DNA of 20,609 nt from an uncultured Bacilli bacterium. GTDB taxonomy: Bacteria > Bacillota_I > Bacilli_A > RF39 > UBA660. Made by a program: the position numbers and the translations under genes. The stretch lies in NCBI GenBank assembly GCA_949025205.1, contig CARMXJ010000022.1, positions 1-20,609 on the forward strand, read 5' to 3'. The number at the start of each line of letters is the position of its first letter. Position 1 is the stretch's first letter. Below are positions 1 to 8,102 of the stretch, one piece after another. The notes beneath the pieces are model-generated. The model worked only from the letters and a program-made list of their open reading frames with translations, did not search any database and was not told where the DNA came from.

Positions 1-4
1 ATGA

Positions 5-36
5 TTTGTAAGACTAATTTAACTTAATCTTACAAA
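5..36. repeat. 9-bp inverted repeat at left edge
   Basis: The arms TTTGTAAGA (5-13) and TCTTACAAA (28-36) are exact reverse complements separated by 14 nt. The right arm contains the stop codon of the truncated kinase-like frame on the minus strand. No U-run follows on either strand, so a rho-independent terminator is doubtful. It may be a weak hairpin or a remnant of the event that truncated the gene. Confidence 0.45.
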
Positions 37-227
37 CATATTATACGAGGAGAAGCACAATTGATACGTGCTTCAATGTCAAATGAAGGGATACTTTTCA
101 TCATTAAAAGCATTATAGAAGAAAGTTTTTTAAAGACTCTTCCATCTTCCAATTCATAAACAGTACTATATTCACCCCTAGATATTACTTTTTTTATTTT
201 TAAATCTTTTATATCTTCTTTTCGCAT
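30..227 (-). pseudogene. Truncated kinase-like N-lobe fragment (65 codons)
   Basis: The frame starts at an ATG preceded by GAGGAAAA at suitable spacing, and lies 18 bp downstream of the complete kinase-like gene on the same strand, so the two are probably cotranscribed. Residues 12-36 look like a protein-kinase N-lobe: a glycine-containing loop (SRGEYSTVYEL) followed by a short hairpin and a Lys pair (VFKKL). A later FDIEAR segment resembles the alphaC region of gut-bacterial kinase-like proteins. The frame then stops at 65 codons, with no catalytic loop (HxD) or DFG-equivalent. I found no kinase-like continuation in the other minus-strand frames in the 30 bp left. I read it as a truncated paralogue, but a functional short peptide cannot be excluded. 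Confidence 0.5.
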
Positions 228-245
228 AGTGATTTTCCTCTCTTT

Positions 246-1055
246 CTATTCGTAATAATCAAAAAAACTTAAAGTCTTTTTTAAACTTAATACATCTTCG
301 GTTATAAATTGCTCAAAGTCATAAGCCTCTTCTCCTAAAGGCTTTAAATGATTTGGATGCTTACAATATTTTAAAAAAGATGAAACTTCTTCAGGTAAAT
401 GATAAGAAGTAAGAGTTTTATAAAATTCTTTATAGCCATATTTTTGAATATATCCCATAAAACGTATTCCTAAAATAAAAGATAAACATTCCAAATACAT
501 TTTTATAATATCGGTATATTTAGAACTTCCAAGCCATTTCAATTTGCTAATATAATAAGCACTAAATTCACACGCCCAATGTTCTTTATCTCTTGCATTA
601 TCTAAGTCTCCAATATAAGCATTTTCATTTGCAATAAATAAATTTTTAGCATGAATATCTCCAAGTACTAAATATTGGTGTAAAAACTTTAAAGCCTCAA
701 AAAATTGTTTTGTATATTTTAATTTTTCAGAATAGGGTATATTTGCTTTATTGAAAGAATACAAATTGTGAGCATTTTCTAAATAATCCATTCGATAACA
801 ACTTTTGTATTCCATGTCTTTCTTTTTAACAGAAGAACTATAAACAATAGTTCCAATTTCTTTTGGCTTTATGATATGGGAATGACTAGGCATATCAATT
901 AAAAAAGATATCATTTTATTTATATCATCAGGGATTGCTTTAATTAGTGTATCTTGATTTTCTATAAAAATTTCTCCATTATTATGAAAATTTAATTCAT
1001 CCAAAATAGGCATTTTTTTTAAATCTTCATAAGCGATTGAAAAATCTACATTCAT
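246..1055 (-). CDS. Protein-kinase-like (Ser/Thr or aminoglycoside-kinase fold) protein, 269 aa
   Basis: The catalytic core can be read directly. VLGDIHAKNLF (residues 130-140) matches the HxD..N catalytic loop with D133 and N138, and YIGDLDNAR (147-155) fits the metal-binding DFG position with D150. A candidate ATP-anchoring lysine lies in TLIKAI (K39), and a hinge-like segment in CYRMDYLENA. The protein has no signal peptide or membrane segment, so it is probably cytoplasmic. The start is the ATG at 1055, preceded by AGAAGGGG about 8 nt upstream; a longer open frame runs to 1286 but is antisense to cse60 and lies upstream of the promoter. Substrate is unknown: protein, small molecule and pseudokinase are all possible. 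The gene is divergent from cse60 and upstream of a truncated kinase-like fragment. Confidence 0.75.
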   Translation of the reverse strand: MNVDFSIAYEDLKKMPILDELNFHNNGEIFIENQDTLIKAIPDDINKMISFLIDMPSHSHIIKPKEIGTIVYSSSVKKKDMEYKSCYRMDYLENAHNLYSFNKANIPYSEKLKYTKQFFEALKFLHQYLVLGDIHAKNLFIANENAYIGDLDNARDKEHWACEFSAYYISKLKWLGSSKYTDIIKMYLECLSFILGIRFMGYIQKYGYKEFYKTLTSYHLPEEVSSFLKYCKHPNHLKPLGEEAYDFEQFITEDVLSLKKTLSFFDYYE

Positions 1056-1082
1056 ATGTAAAACCCCTTCTTTTGACTGTAT

Positions 1083-1111
1083 ATAATAGTGTATTTTTCT
1101 TCGTTTGTCAA
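1083..1111 (-). promoter_or_regulatory. Near-consensus sigma-A promoter for the kinase-like gene
   Basis: Read on the minus strand there is a perfect -35 TTGACA (1111-1106), a 17-bp spacer and -10 TATTAT (1088-1083). Transcription should begin near 1076, giving a leader of about 20 nt that carries the AGAAGGGG ribosome site before the ATG at 1055. This placement argues for the 1055 start rather than the longer frame. Confidence 0.8.
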
Positions 1112-1182
1112 ATTTCCATTTCCAAAATTCGCCGAAATTTTTAAAATAACTGTGTTTAAATGAAAAAAGAGGGGATGATTGT

Positions 1183-1362
1183 ATGCGTGTAAAATGTTTT
1201 GATGAATCACATGAAAAAGACTTAGAAGCCGCAATAAATGCTTTTCTATCCGAAACAAATAGTGATATAATAGATATCAAGTACAATGTGGCTATTGCTG
1301 TTTGTGGAGAAGAGCAAATCTATTGTTTTTCTGCAATGGTAGTGTATAGCAAAAAAGAATGA
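1183..1362 (+). CDS. cse60: Sporulation protein Cse60 family, 59 aa
   Basis: This short gene is preceded by AGAGGGG 8 nt upstream of its ATG. It encodes a small protein beginning MRVKCFDESHEKDLEAAIN and ending in an IYCFSAMVVYSKKE tail. The FDE.HEKDLE...INAFL, DIKYN and QIYCFSAMV blocks match my recollection of the Spore_Cse60 family, small proteins of about 60 aa found in endospore formers and linked in Bacillus to early mother-cell expression. The molecular function is unknown. It sits divergently from the kinase-like gene and ends at the start of the flippase gene (0 to 9 nt gap), so the two are probably cotranscribed. I saw no convincing sigma-E or sigma-A promoter in the 1112-1170 stretch. 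The family call is from memory of the motif pattern. Confidence 0.75.
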   Translation: MRVKCFDESHEKDLEAAINAFLSETNSDIIDIKYNVAIAVCGEEQIYCFSAMVVYSKKE

Positions 1363-1371
1363 GTGGTTAGA

Positions 1372-3006
1372 TTGAAAAAAAGTTCATTTGTAGAAGGAAC
1401 AATTATTGCAACCCTTGCGATTGTCATAACAAAAATAATGGGAATACTTTACGTAATTCCCTTTTATGCAATGGTGGGAAGTGAGGGAAGTGCTTTATAC
1501 GCTTATGGATATAACATTTATGCCATTTTTTTAGATATTGGAACAGCAGGTCTTCCTCTGGCTTTAAGTAAAATTATTAAAGAATACAATACACTTGGAT
1601 TCATGGATGCTAAAAAAAGAGCTTTTACCATTGGAATAAAGATGATTAGTTTTTTATCCATTTTCATTTTTTGTATTTTATTTCTTTTTGCAAGACCCAT
1701 TGCATCTCTTTTACTAGGAAGTTTAACTGGTGGAACTACAATCGAAGAAGCAACATTTGTGATTCGGGCGACTTCTTTTGCTCTTTTAGTTATTCCTTTT
1801 TTAAGTGTCACAAGAGGATATTTGCAAGGACATAATATTATAGGAATCGCAAGCATTAGCCAAGTGTTAGAACAAGTATTTCGAATTCTAACCATTTTAC
1901 TTGGATGTTACCTTGCTTTAAACATTTTTCATATTCCGATGAAATATGCAATTGCGATTGCTGTATTTGGAGCGAGCGTAGGAGGAATAGTTGCTATTGT
2001 TTATTTGCTTATTAAAATGTCCAAAAACAAAAAAGAATTAAGTCTTACCAAAACAGATAAACGAGATACAATTACAAACCAAGAAATAGGAAAAAAGATT
2101 ATCTTTTATGCCATTCCTTTTATCATTATTACCATTGCCTTTTCGATTAATAATTTTTTAGATATGACAATGATGTTACGAACGCTGGGACATTTAGGTT
2201 TAGATACTGCAGAAGTTGAATTTGCAACAACGGCGATTACGACTTGGTCTACAAAAATTAGCATGATAGTAAACGCCGTAGCAACAGGGATGGTAACAAG
2301 TCTTATTCCTACAATTGTTGGAGCTTATACCTTAAAAAACTGGGAAGATGTCAATCAAAAATTCAATAAAGCCTTACAGCTAATCATCATTATCTGTCTT
2401 CCAATGTGTATAGGTCTTTCTCTCCTTTCCAAAAGCGTATGGAGTATATTTTATGGATATAATGCAGTAGGGGCTTCAATCTTTGCTAATCAAATTCTAG
2501 TTTCCTTATTTTACAATTTATTTTTAGTCACCAATTCAACGCTTCATGGATTAAACAAATCCAAAGTTGTATATCGTAGTGTTATTATTGGACTTTTAAC
2601 GAATGTAGCCTTAAACATCCCTTTTATGTATTTGTTCTCTAAACTGGGAATTGCGCCTTATTTAGGTGCCATACTAGCAACTGTAACAGGGTATATCCTA
2701 GCATTTACGTTATCCTTAAAAAATCTAAAGAAAGACCATGGTCTACATTACAAAGAAACTCTAAAATTAGTAGAAAAATTAATATTCCCAACTCTTGTTA
2801 TGGCAGTAGTAGTTATTCTTCTTAAAATGATAATTCCTCTAAACTTAAATAGCAAAATTTCTTGTTGTATTTATGTTGGAATTATCAGTATAATAGGTGG
2901 ATGTGTGTATTTAGTTATCACTTATAAAATGGGATTAATAAAAAAAGTATTTGGTTCTTCTATGGTAGAAAAAATCACAAAAAAACTTACCCCAAATGGT
3001 AAGTAA
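1372..3006 (+). CDS. MATE-like lipid flippase, SpoVB/MurJ (YtgP) family, 544 aa
   Basis: This polytopic membrane protein has about 14 hydrophobic segments. It opens with the family signature EGTIIATLAIVITKIMGILY and, soon after, GTAGLPLALSKIIKEY; GYLQGHN follows the fourth segment. The architecture and length match the polysaccharide-biosynthesis (COG2244) flippases SpoVB and YtgP/MurJ, the latter about 544 aa. Members move undecaprenyl-linked peptidoglycan precursor (lipid II) across the membrane in vegetative growth or in spore cortex formation. The frame is open from a GTG at 1363, but the TTG at 1372 has GAGTGG 5 nt upstream and gives the usual MKKSSFVEGT start, so I prefer it. Location after cse60 favours a sporulation-linked role, but sequence alone cannot separate SpoVB from MurJ. 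Confidence 0.9.
   Translation: MKKSSFVEGTIIATLAIVITKIMGILYVIPFYAMVGSEGSALYAYGYNIYAIFLDIGTAGLPLALSKIIKEYNTLGFMDAKKRAFTIGIKMISFLSIFIFCILFLFARPIASLLLGSLTGGTTIEEATFVIRATSFALLVIPFLSVTRGYLQGHNIIGIASISQVLEQVFRILTILLGCYLALNIFHIPMKYAIAIAVFGASVGGIVAIVYLLIKMSKNKKELSLTKTDKRDTITNQEIGKKIIFYAIPFIIITIAFSINNFLDMTMMLRTLGHLGLDTAEVEFATTAITTWSTKISMIVNAVATGMVTSLIPTIVGAYTLKNWEDVNQKFNKALQLIIIICLPMCIGLSLLSKSVWSIFYGYNAVGASIFANQILVSLFYNLFLVTNSTLHGLNKSKVVYRSVIIGLLTNVALNIPFMYLFSKLGIAPYLGAILATVTGYILAFTLSLKNLKKDHGLHYKETLKLVEKLIFPTLVMAVVVILLKMIIPLNLNSKISCCIYVGIISIIGGCVYLVITYKMGLIKKVFGSSMVEKITKKLTPNGK
2979..3004 (-). terminator. Rho-independent terminator of the 3010-3357 gene
   Basis: On the minus strand ACTTACC and GGTAAGT form a 7-bp stem around a 6-nt loop (ATTTGG), followed by a run of T. 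It begins just after the TAA of the small minus-strand gene and lies inside the last codons of the convergent flippase gene, so those coding bases carry a second function. Confidence 0.8.
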
Positions 3007-3009
3007 AGA

Positions 3010-3357
3010 TTAAAGCATATACATATTGGTTGTATTGTCGTAATTTTCGGTAGTAACTAAACCTTTCGATTCTAGTTTACTAATACGCGCATCCATACGA
3101 TTTATTTGACGTTCCATTTTGGCCATACGAGATTCAAAATCGCTCATATAATCGTTTCCCATACCAGTATTTCCTTGGTAATTGGGAGTAGGAGCAGGTC
3201 CAGCATAAAAACTTTGGCTTGCTTGTGAACCTCCATAAGTAGCTGGCATTCCTGTGTAGTTTCCTCCCATCATGTTACTTGGAACATTTGGCATTCCCAT
3301 ATAACTGGATTGTGAAAAATTTGCCTCATTAAAAAATGTATTACGGTCTTTTTTCAT
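3010..3357 (-). CDS. Small Met/Gly/Pro-rich protein with C-terminal coiled coil, possible spore-coat-type, 115 aa
   Basis: I do not recognise a named family. Residues 18-70 are low complexity, rich in Met, Gly, Asn, Tyr, Pro and Ser (for example PSNMMGGNYTGMPATYGG), like many small exosporium or coat proteins. Residues 71-98 form a short heptad-like coiled coil (FESRMAKMERQINRMDARISKLES). There is no signal peptide and no cysteine. The ATG has AAAGGGATG upstream, and upstream of that is CATATAATG on the minus strand, 8 of 9 positions of the sigma-K -10 pattern CATAnnnTA. The gene is flanked by convergent murJ-like and divergent trmB, and has its own terminator, so it is monocistronic. A spore-surface role is inference from composition and that promoter-like site. 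Confidence 0.7.
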   Translation of the reverse strand: MKKDRNTFFNEANFSQSSYMGMPNVPSNMMGGNYTGMPATYGGSQASQSFYAGPAPTPNYQGNTGMGNDYMSDFESRMAKMERQINRMDARISKLESKGLVTTENYDNTTNMYML

Positions 3358-3413
3358 TCAAAACACATCCCTTTGTACCATTATATGTAAAAGTTTAGAA
3401 AGTAGTGATAAAT

Positions 3414-4043
3414 ATGCGACTTCGAAATGTAAAAAATGCAAGTGAAATAATTTCTTCTTGTGCATATGTAATTAAAAACCCAGAAAATTTTAAAGGAAAT
3501 TATCAAAATATATTTGAAAATAAAGGAGAAATTCATATCGAAATTGGTATGGGGAAAGGAAAATTCCTATACGAAATGGCAAAAAATAACCCCAACATAA
3601 ACTTTATTGGTATCGAAAAATATGCAAGCATACTTATAAGAGCCATAGAAAAAATGAAAGAAGAACCGCTTCCTAATTTACGTTTTATGTGTGTGGATGC
3701 TAAAAACTTAGAGAATATTTTTGACCATGAAATCTCTTGTATTTACCTAAACTTTTCAGACCCATGGCCCAAAAATAGACATGCGAATAGAAGACTTACA
3801 AGTCCTATCTTTTTAGATATTTACGAAAACTTATTTGTAGAGAAAAAAAGAATTATTCAAAAAACAGATAACGTAATTTTATTTGCGAGCAGTTTGAAAA
3901 ATTTCAACAATGCTGGATATACTTTTTTAGATGTTTCCCTAGATTTAGCAAGTACAGATATACCGAATGTAGAAACCGAGTATGAAGCAAAGTTTAAAAG
4001 CAAAGGCATGAAAATTAATTATGTGAACGTAGAAAAAAAATAA
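3414..4043 (+). CDS. trmB: tRNA (guanine-N7-)-methyltransferase TrmB
   Basis: The enzyme transfers a methyl group from S-adenosylmethionine to N7 of G46 in the tRNA variable loop. The SAM-binding motif I is clear (IHIEIGMGKGKF, residues 40-51), an acidic residue follows in FIGIEKY, and the family signature NFSDPWPKNRHANRRLT occupies 113-129. The length of 209 aa is normal. A GTG three codons upstream is also in frame, but the ATG at 3414 gives the canonical MRLRN start, so I prefer it. The ribosome site (GAAAGTAGTG) is weak. It is divergent from the 115-aa gene. Downstream there is no good terminator, only T-rich sequence and a weak 5-bp hairpin, before the promoter of the next operon. Confidence 0.95.
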   Translation: MRLRNVKNASEIISSCAYVIKNPENFKGNYQNIFENKGEIHIEIGMGKGKFLYEMAKNNPNINFIGIEKYASILIRAIEKMKEEPLPNLRFMCVDAKNLENIFDHEISCIYLNFSDPWPKNRHANRRLTSPIFLDIYENLFVEKKRIIQKTDNVILFASSLKNFNNAGYTFLDVSLDLASTDIPNVETEYEAKFKSKGMKINYVNVEKK

Positions 4044-4079
4044 TTTGTGTCCTATTTGATACGCTTTATTTCTTTTTTA

Positions 4080-4108
4080 TTGCAGGTATTTAATAAAAAT
4101 ATTATAAT
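4080..4108 (+). promoter_or_regulatory. Sigma-A promoter of the ligase / hybrid kinase / peptidase operon
   Basis: TTGCAG (4080-4085), a 17-bp spacer and a perfect TATAAT (4103-4108) place the start near 4115. That leaves a leader of about 140 nt before the ATG at 4255. The leader is A+T-rich, and I recognise no riboswitch class or terminator in it. Confidence 0.75.
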
Positions 4109-4254
4109 GTAGAAGAATAGAGAAAGCATTATTTAGAGAAGTACAGGATAAACAAAATGTTTTTTTAGACAAGAAATCTTTGATTTTAAGCGCTATATTT
4201 CTTTAATATGTTCTTTTTATTTAAAATACTAAGCTTATACGAGGGGGAATTTTT

Positions 4255-6267
4255 ATGAAAAATGAAAAAAAGATAAAAACAGGTTATACTTCAATTGATT
4301 TACCATATTTGGAGTATATGCCAAAAATGCCAAGCAATTTTTCTTTTGAAAATTGTAGAAAAACCGCATTTCAATTCGTATGGGATTCAACAATTAAACA
4401 TAGTTGTAAATGGAGAAAACTCCCAGCATTTAATTTTTATGGAAGAAAAATCACAAACGAGGAATTTTATTATAATACTAATGTAGCTGGAAATGCTTTT
4501 TTAAACCGAGGTGCATCTAGAGATGATGTAATCTCGATGTTTCAATTGAATATTCCAGAAACTTATTATTCTATGTATGGATTAAATGATTTTGGTTATG
4601 CAACAGAATGGTTTAATCCTTTAACCATGACAGAAGGTTTGTTAAAAGACCATATTAAAAAGAATAACGTAAAAACAATAGTTGCGATAGATGTGATGTA
4701 TCCTCTATTAAAAAAGGCAATACAAAATACAAATGTTGAACAGGTAATTATAACATCAGTACAAGATTCTTTTCCTTTGAATATGAATATTTTGTATTTT
4801 ATGCAAGTGTTTGGATTAAATTCGCTTTTAAAAAATCCTATTTATCAAAATGCAATAAAAAAAATAGAAGGTATTATTCCTGAAGAAAGAGCAACAAATA
4901 ATTTAACTATAGCAGAACAAAAAAATACGCTAAAAAAATATCAACAATTTTTATTTAAATTAAATGCTTATGCTAAAAAAGAAAAAATCCAGTCAAAAGC
5001 AAGTTTTTACCAAGGGGAACATAAAGATGAAAGATTTATCTTATGGAATGATTTTATAAAAGAATATGGTGAGTTAAATTGGTCTAGAAGAAAAAAATAT
5101 GAAGAAGATAAAACCAAATTTATTGTTCATACTGGAGGAACTACTGGCCCTGCAAAAGATATAGCACATACGGATTTTGCAATTAATGCAGCAGTTTACC
5201 AAACTGTAAAAATGCCTTTAGGGTTAGAATTTGAAGATACATTTTGTCAAATTGTTCCTCCATTTGTTGCTTATCCGCTAGAAAGTATGCATATGGCAAG
5301 ATATATGCAAATGGAAACGCATTTAATCACTACATATGACCGTGAAGAATTTCCAAAAATTTTATTAAAAAAGAAAATAAATCATTATAATATTGTTCCT
5401 TCATTTGCTATTGCTTTAACAGAAAACGAAAAAGTAAAAAATGCCGATTTGTCTTTTGTAAAATCTGTACAATATGGTGGAGAGGGAATTTCTGTTATTG
5501 AGGATGAAAAAGTAGATAAACTCGTACATGGAAAAGGAAGACATGGTTTTGGACAAAATGAAGTATTTGGAGTATTTACAGGAAATTACGAAGTAGAAAA
5601 TGTTAAAAAAGCATACGGTTGTTGTGGATTCCCACTTTTTGGAAATAGATACATTATAGTAGATAGTGAAACAAATGAAGAATTAAAATACGGAAAAGAC
5701 GCAAATGGCAATTATCGTATTGGAGAGTTATATATTTATGGACCAGCTACAATGAAAGGCTATATTCGGGAATCAGAAAAAGAAAATGAGAAAAAAATTA
5801 TTTATAGAGATGGCCTTAAATATGTAAAAACTGGCGACCAAGCCTATATTGATGAATATGGAAGATTATACTATTATACGAGGGAAGAAAGAATTATTAG
5901 AACGCAACAAGGTAAGATTTTTACAAATGTTATTGAAAATATTTTGCAACAAATTCCAGAAGTTGCAGAATGTTGTGTTGTAAAAAGTCCTCACCCAACA
6001 AATGTTGCTGAAGCTTCTTGTCATATTGTTTTAAAACCAGAATGTTGGATAAACAAAGAGTTTGTAATAGATAAAATTATAAAAAAGGTTGAAGAAGAAA
6101 CAAAAAAAATGTATTCTTATTATGTGCCAGGAACTTATGAATTTACCCAAGAACACTTTTTAAGAACCCCGTTTGGAAAAATAGATTTTCGTTTATTAGA
6201 AAAAGAAAATATAGAAGCTTATGAACAAAATGGGGGGTTAGCTTTACAAAAAATCAGAATAAAATAG
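4255..6267 (+). CDS. Acyl-adenylate-forming enzyme (AMP-binding / acyl-CoA synthetase-like), 670 aa
   Basis: All core motifs of the ANL superfamily are present in order. There is a P-loop-like A3 (VHTGGTTGPAKD, 291-302), A5 with the catalytic-type Glu (GFGQNEVFG, 431-439), A7 with TGD (526-528), the A8 hinge region (YTREERIIRTQQGKIFTN, 541-558), and A10 TPFGKIDFR with the adenylating lysine K642. Such enzymes activate a carboxylic acid with ATP and pass it to CoA, a carrier protein or another acceptor. No fused carrier (no LGGxS motif) or condensation domain is seen. An atypical Lys-rich helical insert occupies roughly 180-285, making it longer than a standard enzyme. There is no signal peptide. 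The start has GAGGGGG 8 nt upstream. It leads a three-gene operon, 14 nt before the kinase gene. The substrate cannot be deduced. Confidence 0.88.
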   Translation: MKNEKKIKTGYTSIDLPYLEYMPKMPSNFSFENCRKTAFQFVWDSTIKHSCKWRKLPAFNFYGRKITNEEFYYNTNVAGNAFLNRGASRDDVISMFQLNIPETYYSMYGLNDFGYATEWFNPLTMTEGLLKDHIKKNNVKTIVAIDVMYPLLKKAIQNTNVEQVIITSVQDSFPLNMNILYFMQVFGLNSLLKNPIYQNAIKKIEGIIPEERATNNLTIAEQKNTLKKYQQFLFKLNAYAKKEKIQSKASFYQGEHKDERFILWNDFIKEYGELNWSRRKKYEEDKTKFIVHTGGTTGPAKDIAHTDFAINAAVYQTVKMPLGLEFEDTFCQIVPPFVAYPLESMHMARYMQMETHLITTYDREEFPKILLKKKINHYNIVPSFAIALTENEKVKNADLSFVKSVQYGGEGISVIEDEKVDKLVHGKGRHGFGQNEVFGVFTGNYEVENVKKAYGCCGFPLFGNRYIIVDSETNEELKYGKDANGNYRIGELYIYGPATMKGYIRESEKENEKKIIYRDGLKYVKTGDQAYIDEYGRLYYYTREERIIRTQQGKIFTNVIENILQQIPEVAECCVVKSPHPTNVAEASCHIVLKPECWINKEFVIDKIIKKVEEETKKMYSYYVPGTYEFTQEHFLRTPFGKIDFRLLEKENIEAYEQNGGLALQKIRIK

Positions 6268-6281
6268 AGAAGAGGAATAGT

Positions 6282-8099
6282 GTGAATACAGCCATTAATT
6301 TAAGTATAGCAAGTTTTGCTTTTTTGGTAATTATTGCAATTGTATATTTTTTAAAGCCTAAAATGAAGAGTACAGAAATTAGACTTTTTTCTAAATTGTT
6401 AGTTTTTCAATTACTTAGCCTGTTTTTAGAAATTATAAGTGCATTGCCCCTTATAAATGATGTCTTGTGGTTAAAATTATTTTTGAAAAAAATGTTTATG
6501 ATAACTATGTTATTTGTGCTAAATTCTTTTTTAGAATATACAAATGTTTTAATAAAAGAAAAAGAAAATAAATTGTTATCTTTTGTACAAAAATGTATTT
6601 TAAGTATTGTAGCATTAATTGTTTTAGTGGCACCTTTACATTTAAATTATAATGAGGCTAATGTTGTAATAAATTCTTATGGAATGGGTCAAAATGTTTT
6701 TGCTTTTACTTGTCTTGCTTTTATTTCTATTATTTTTTTAAAATTGCTTTTACATATAAAACAAGTAATTAGTAAAAAAATAATTCCTTTAGTATTTTTA
6801 GTTATTTTCATAATAGCTAGTGGTTATATACAAATTGCTTTTCCTAATATAATTTTAATGAATTTTTCAGCTTCTGTAGTTACAGTTCTTATGTTTTTTA
6901 CTATTGAAAATCCAGATTTAAAATTAATAAATGAATTACAGTATGCAAAAGATGCAGCAGAAAAAGCCAATCATGCTAAAAGTGACTTTTTATCCTCTAT
7001 GTCTCATGAAATTAGAACGCCCTTAAATGCTATTGTGGGTTTATCAGAAGACATAGAAAGTTATAAAGAACAAGTTCCAAAAGAAGTACTAGAAGATATT
7101 GAAGATATTAAAAATGCTTCGCAAACGTTAGTAGAAATTGTTGGAAATATACTGGATATCAACAAAATCGAAAGTGGAAAGATGGAACTGGTAAGTGTCC
7201 CTTATAACTTGGTAGAAGAAGTGAAAAAACTAGTAAGTGTTACAACTACTCGAATTGGTTCCAAACCGATTACATTTAAATTAAATATAGCACAAGACAT
7301 CCCTTACGAACTTATCGGAGATAAAGTACACGTAAAAGAAATTATAAATAATTTGCTTACCAATGCTATTAAATATACAGATAGTGGAAGTATTTCTTTA
7401 AATATTAATGCTATCAACAAAAAAGATATTTGTTTACTGTTTATTAGTGTAGAAGATACAGGAAGAGGAATAAAAGAAGAAAGCATTAAAAGGTTGTTTA
7501 ATAAATTTGACCGTCTAGATGTAGAAAAAAATACAACGATTGAAGGAACAGGACTAGGACTTGCTATCACTAAAAATTTAGTGGAAATGATGGGTGGAAA
7601 ATTAAATGTCCAAAGTACGTTTGGTAGTGGCTCTTTGTTTATGGTTCAAATTCCGCAAAAAATCAGTATAATAAGTGCGCCAGTAAAAGAAAGTATGCCA
7701 ATTGAAAAAACGAATTTAGAAGATTATGGAAACAAGAGAATTCTTTTAGTCGATGACAACAAATTAAACATTAAAGTTGCAAGAAAAGCATTAGACCAAT
7801 TTCATTTTGATATTGTGGAATGTACAAATGGAGTAGAAGCATTAGAAGCTGTCCTAAAAAATGGACCATTTGATTTAATTCTTTTAGATATTATGATGCC
7901 CGTAATGGGAGGAGAGGAAACCATTCAAAAATTAAAAGAAAATCCAGAGTTTAAAACGCCAGTTCTTGCCTTAACCGCCGATGCAGTAGAAGGGGCAGAA
8001 GAAAAATACATTAGTCTTGGATTTACCGATTACTTAGCAAAACCATTTAATAAAGTACAATTAAAAGAAAAATTAGACAAAGTATTTAAAAGAGGATAA
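6282..8099 (+). CDS. Hybrid sensor histidine kinase with receiver domain, 605 aa
   Basis: Roughly seven hydrophobic segments fill residues 5-207. A short helix leads to a HisKA dimerisation domain with the phospho-accepting H242 in SSMSHEIRTPLN. The HATPase domain shows the N box (NNLLTNAIKYT), G1 (DTGRGI), F (LFNKFD) and G2 (GTGLGLAIT). After a linker comes a receiver domain from about 484, with acidic pair D491/D492, phospho-acceptor D536 in LLDIMMP, and K587 in AKPF. There is no Hpt or DNA-binding output domain. Starting at GTG with AGAGGA 5-6 nt upstream, it follows the ligase by 14 bp and precedes the peptidase by 3 bp. The sensory 7TM region without a large extracytoplasmic loop suggests membrane or lipid sensing. 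The output of phosphorylated D536 is unknown; an unlinked Hpt or regulator may exist. Confidence 0.93.
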   Translation: MNTAINLSIASFAFLVIIAIVYFLKPKMKSTEIRLFSKLLVFQLLSLFLEIISALPLINDVLWLKLFLKKMFMITMLFVLNSFLEYTNVLIKEKENKLLSFVQKCILSIVALIVLVAPLHLNYNEANVVINSYGMGQNVFAFTCLAFISIIFLKLLLHIKQVISKKIIPLVFLVIFIIASGYIQIAFPNIILMNFSASVVTVLMFFTIENPDLKLINELQYAKDAAEKANHAKSDFLSSMSHEIRTPLNAIVGLSEDIESYKEQVPKEVLEDIEDIKNASQTLVEIVGNILDINKIESGKMELVSVPYNLVEEVKKLVSVTTTRIGSKPITFKLNIAQDIPYELIGDKVHVKEIINNLLTNAIKYTDSGSISLNINAINKKDICLLFISVEDTGRGIKEESIKRLFNKFDRLDVEKNTTIEGTGLGLAITKNLVEMMGGKLNVQSTFGSGSLFMVQIPQKISIISAPVKESMPIEKTNLEDYGNKRILLVDDNKLNIKVARKALDQFHFDIVECTNGVEALEAVLKNGPFDLILLDIMMPVMGGEETIQKLKENPEFKTPVLALTADAVEGAEEKYISLGFTDYLAKPFNKVQLKEKLDKVFKRG

Positions 8100-8102
8100 A
8101 AA

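Noticed and set aside
1056..1286. N-terminal extension of the kinase-like frame on the minus strand
   Set aside because: It lies upstream of the TTGACA-17-TATTAT promoter and is antisense to cse60; the ATG at 1055 has its own ribosome site.
4109..4254. Possible riboswitch in the 140-nt leader of the ligase operon
   Set aside because: No conserved core of a known class and no alternate terminator can be seen; only A+T-rich sequence.
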